Made by a program: the position numbers and the translations under genes. From assembly GCA_938092065.1 (NCBI GenBank), contig CALKND010000016.1, forward strand, positions 1-64,000: a stretch of 64,000 bases of DNA. The letters run 5' to 3'. Under the pieces are notes generated by a model. That model was not told the origin of the DNA. It searched no databases and worked only from the letters and a program-made list of their open reading frames with translations. The stretch comes from an uncultured Rhodospirillales bacterium (GTDB lineage: Bacteria > Pseudomonadota > Alphaproteobacteria > Rhodospirillales > JABHCV01). Of this stretch, positions 61,917 through 64,000 are shown piece after piece; position 1 is the first letter of the stretch, and every line of letters starts with the position of its first letter.

Positions 61917-62788
61917 ATAAAATATTTCTCGCGATTATCGGCGTTGTTTTTGTTATTTCTGCTATTGTTGCCAACAGCACCTTATTTACAGTTCATCAGG
62001 CATCGCAAGCCCTTGTTCTTCAATTTGGCAAACCGGTCAGAGTTGAACGCGACCCTGGGCTAAAATTTAAAGTACCTTTTGTTCAGAATGTTGAATACTT
62101 TGATCGGCGTATTCTTGATCTAGATCCTCAACCGCAGGAAGTTATTCTGCAGGATCAAAAGCGTGTGAACGTAGACAGTTTTGCCCGTTATCGTATTGTT
62201 GATCCTCTTGAATTTCGCAAGAAGGTCTCAACAGATTTGGAGTTTCGTGCCGTTTTTGGCGGACGCTTAAACTCCGCAGTTCGAGCTGAAGTTGGCAAAG
62301 TGCTGCTTGGTGATATGCTGACTGCAAAGAGGGCCGATGTTATGTATCTAATTAGTGAACAGTTAAAATCACAGGGTGCTGATTTTGGTGTTGAGGTAAT
62401 TGATGTTCGAATTGGGCGCACTGACCTGCCAGAGACTACATCCCAGGCAGTGTACACTAGAATGCGCTCTTCGCGAGTGGCTCAGGCCGCAGAGCTAAGA
62501 GCTAAAGGTGAAGAGGAAAAGTCGAAAATTCAGGCTGGTGCCGACCGTGAACGTACTATCATTGTTGCCAACGCCCAGAAAGATGCGGAAATCGCACGTG
62601 GTCAAGGTGAGGGCGCGCGGACGATTATCCTTAATAATGCCTTCGGTAGGGATGCTGGGTTCTTTGCTTTTTATCGATCAATGGAAGCATACGAAAAGGC
62701 CTTCGGTGAGGGGACCTCATTGGTGCTATCGCCGGACAGTGACTTTATGCGCTTCTTTGGTGCGGCCTCTGGTGACAAGAGAAGGTAA
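61913..62788 (+). CDS. HflC, membrane protease modulator
   Basis: A 291-residue SPFH protein with an N-terminal membrane segment (about 4-24) and the band-7 domain including FGKPVRVERDPGLKFKVPF and the coiled coil RAKGEEEKSKIQAGADRE. It forms the cage around FtsH with HflK. The start overlaps the hflK stop (ATGA). Confidence 0.95.
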   Translation: MNKIFLAIIGVVFVISAIVANSTLFTVHQASQALVLQFGKPVRVERDPGLKFKVPFVQNVEYFDRRILDLDPQPQEVILQDQKRVNVDSFARYRIVDPLEFRKKVSTDLEFRAVFGGRLNSAVRAEVGKVLLGDMLTAKRADVMYLISEQLKSQGADFGVEVIDVRIGRTDLPETTSQAVYTRMRSSRVAQAAELRAKGEEEKSKIQAGADRERTIIVANAQKDAEIARGQGEGARTIILNNAFGRDAGFFAFYRSMEAYEKAFGEGTSLVLSPDSDFMRFFGAASGDKRR

Positions 62789-62814
62789 ATTTCAAACGGG
62801 GTGGCAATAAGATA

Positions 62815-63006
62815 ATGGATTTTTTAGATCTATTTGCCGCCCTCGGGTTGGCCTTAGTTCTTGAGGGAGCGGCTTATACGTTGTTTCCAGTTGCCATGCG
62901 AAAAATGATGGAACAAATTCTCGCATTGCCTGTTGCCAATGTCCGTACCATTGGTCTATTCACTGCATTTGCAGGATTTGCTCTTATCTGGCTCGTCAGG
63001 AGCTAG
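62815..63006 (+). CDS. DUF2065 small membrane protein
   Basis: A 63-residue protein with two hydrophobic helices (LFAALGLALVLEGAAYTLFP and TIGLFTAFAGFALIWLV). It matches the DUF2065 family, commonly placed between hflC and a Do protease in proteobacteria. The function is unknown. It begins 26 bases after hflC. Confidence 0.88.
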   Translation: MDFLDLFAALGLALVLEGAAYTLFPVAMRKMMEQILALPVANVRTIGLFTAFAGFALIWLVRS

Positions 63007-63102
63007 GAGTGAAGTGTAAGTACCGACTAAAGTTGCCATAATGTCACCCTATTCATCTTACACAATGATACATACTATGGTGCATTTCAGGAGATATCCA
63101 AA

Positions 63103-64000
63103 GTGAACGTTTTTTCAAAACGAATGCTCGTAAGCTATTACAGTTGCATGACATGGTTGACAGCAGCCCTGTTTGCCTTATTGATGATGGCCTCAGCTGT
63201 AGCAAAAGCAGAATCTTTCCCGGGCAGTTTTGCAAATCTAGCTGAAAAACTTCTTCCCGCCGTCGTTAATATTTCCACTACACAAGTAATTAAGGGACGT
63301 AGTGGCCCAACAATGCCCCAGTTGCCACCAGGTTCACCCTTCGAAGAGTTTTTTAGGGAATTTATGGATCGTAATCAACAGCAAGGTGAGCCGCGTCGTC
63401 AGCGAAATGCGACATCGCTTGGTTCTGGTTTTGTTGTCAACATAGGTAAAAATGGTGATGCTTATGTTATTACAAATAATCACGTCATTGAAGGCGCTGA
63501 TGAAATAACAGTAATTCTGCAGGACAATGATCGTTTAAAAGCAGAATTGGTTGGCAGGGACGAGAAAACAGATATTGCTGTTCTCAGGGTCAAATCAAAC
63601 GATAAAATGGTCGCTGTCAGTTTTGGAAATTCAGACGATGCTAGGGTAGGTGACTGGGTCATGGCTATCGGAAATCCGTTCGGTCTGGGCGGCACGGTGA
63701 CAGCCGGAATTATTTCTGCTCGTGGTCGGGACATCCAGTCTGGCCCATATGATAACTTTATTCAAACAGACGCGTCAATTAATCGGGGCAATTCGGGCGG
63801 TCCTCTTTTTGATATGGATGGCAAGGTAATTGGTATCAATTCTGCAATCTATTCACCCAGCGGTGGCAGTGTTGGGATTGGTTTCTCTATTCCTTCTTCC
63901 GGAGCCCAACCTATAATTATGCAACTAATTAAATTCGGTGTTGTCAAACGCGGCTGGCTTGGAGTTCATATTCAAGTTGTAACTGAAGAAATTGCAGAAA
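63103..64000 (+). CDS. Do/DegP-type periplasmic serine protease, cut at the window end
   Basis: About 299 residues are visible and the gene continues past position 64000. GTG 63103 has AGGAG nine bases upstream and gives a signal peptide (about residues 14-36, LTAALFALLMMASAVAKA). The trypsin-like catalytic triad is His127 (NNHVIEG), Asp157 (KTDIAV) and Ser231 (RGNSGGP). PDZ domains would follow beyond the window. A conserved neighbour of hflKC, it degrades or refolds misfolded envelope proteins. Confidence 0.95.
   Translation, partial: MNVFSKRMLVSYYSCMTWLTAALFALLMMASAVAKAESFPGSFANLAEKLLPAVVNISTTQVIKGRSGPTMPQLPPGSPFEEFFREFMDRNQQQGEPRRQRNATSLGSGFVVNIGKNGDAYVITNNHVIEGADEITVILQDNDRLKAELVGRDEKTDIAVLRVKSNDKMVAVSFGNSDDARVGDWVMAIGNPFGLGGTVTAGIISARGRDIQSGPYDNFIQTDASINRGNSGGPLFDMDGKVIGINSAIYSPSGGSVGIGFSIPSSGAQPIIMQLIKFGVVKRGWLGVHIQVVTEEIAE

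Overview
The window is a stretch of chromosome from an alphaproteobacterium of moderate to low GC, probably a marine or Rhodospirillales-like lineage. The evidence is a circularly permuted two-piece tmRNA gene, an F0 ATP synthase operon with duplicated b/b' subunits and no F1 genes beside it, an alpha-type SspB, the DUF721-DsbA-SMC cluster opposite mutY, and a complete division/cell-wall (dcw) cluster running mraZ to ftsZ, then lpxC, bamD, recN and ligA. MurE carries the DNPR motif, so the peptidoglycan is of the meso-diaminopimelate type. The species cannot be named from the sequence alone.

Layout. 1-2300: a divergent tyrosine recombinase with AT-rich flanks and short repeats, the likely edge of an integrated element. 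2314-7019: DjlA-like co-chaperone, peptidoglycan amidase, RNase P RNA (rnpB) and a large TPR-methyltransferase protein. 7221-7275: a phased array of MraZ boxes, followed by the dcw operon from mraZ to ftsA (7401-24078) with most genes overlapping by 1-4 bases, then ftsZ. 26298-32005: lpxC, bamD, recN, ligA. 32056-34665 (minus): F0 ATP synthase. 34833-39598 (minus): smc, a DsbA-like thiol protein and a DUF721 protein, divergent from mutY across 17 bases. 40736-44407 (minus): apt, an orphan TRAP solute-binding protein, a porin and a small lipoprotein. 44752-46132: a glycosyltransferase and a short rpmJ. 46269-50284: glycolate oxidase glcDEF. 50511-54113: an AsmA-like protein. 54110-57845 (minus): a ribbon-helix-helix protein, an alpha/beta hydrolase, class I fumarase, sspB and the permuted ssrA. 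57932-59232: thyA-folA. 59476-60594 (minus): mrp. 60858-64000: hflK-hflC-DUF2065 and a Do/DegP protease cut by the window end.

How it fits together. The dcw block makes UDP-MurNAc-pentapeptide (MurB to MurF, Ddl), then lipid I and II (MraY, MurG), and polymerises and cross-links it at the septum (FtsW, FtsI) under FtsZ/FtsA/FtsQ/FtsL. LpxC and BamD add the outer-membrane side. The ssrA-sspB neighbourhood joins ribosome rescue to delivery of tagged proteins to ClpXP, and the hflKC-degP end adds membrane and periplasmic quality control. No CRISPR array, toxin-antitoxin pair, secretion system or clearly new multi-gene system was found. The most informative features that are not ordinary coding genes are the ssrA gene with its readable tag, the MraZ operator, and the mutY/DUF721 divergent junction.
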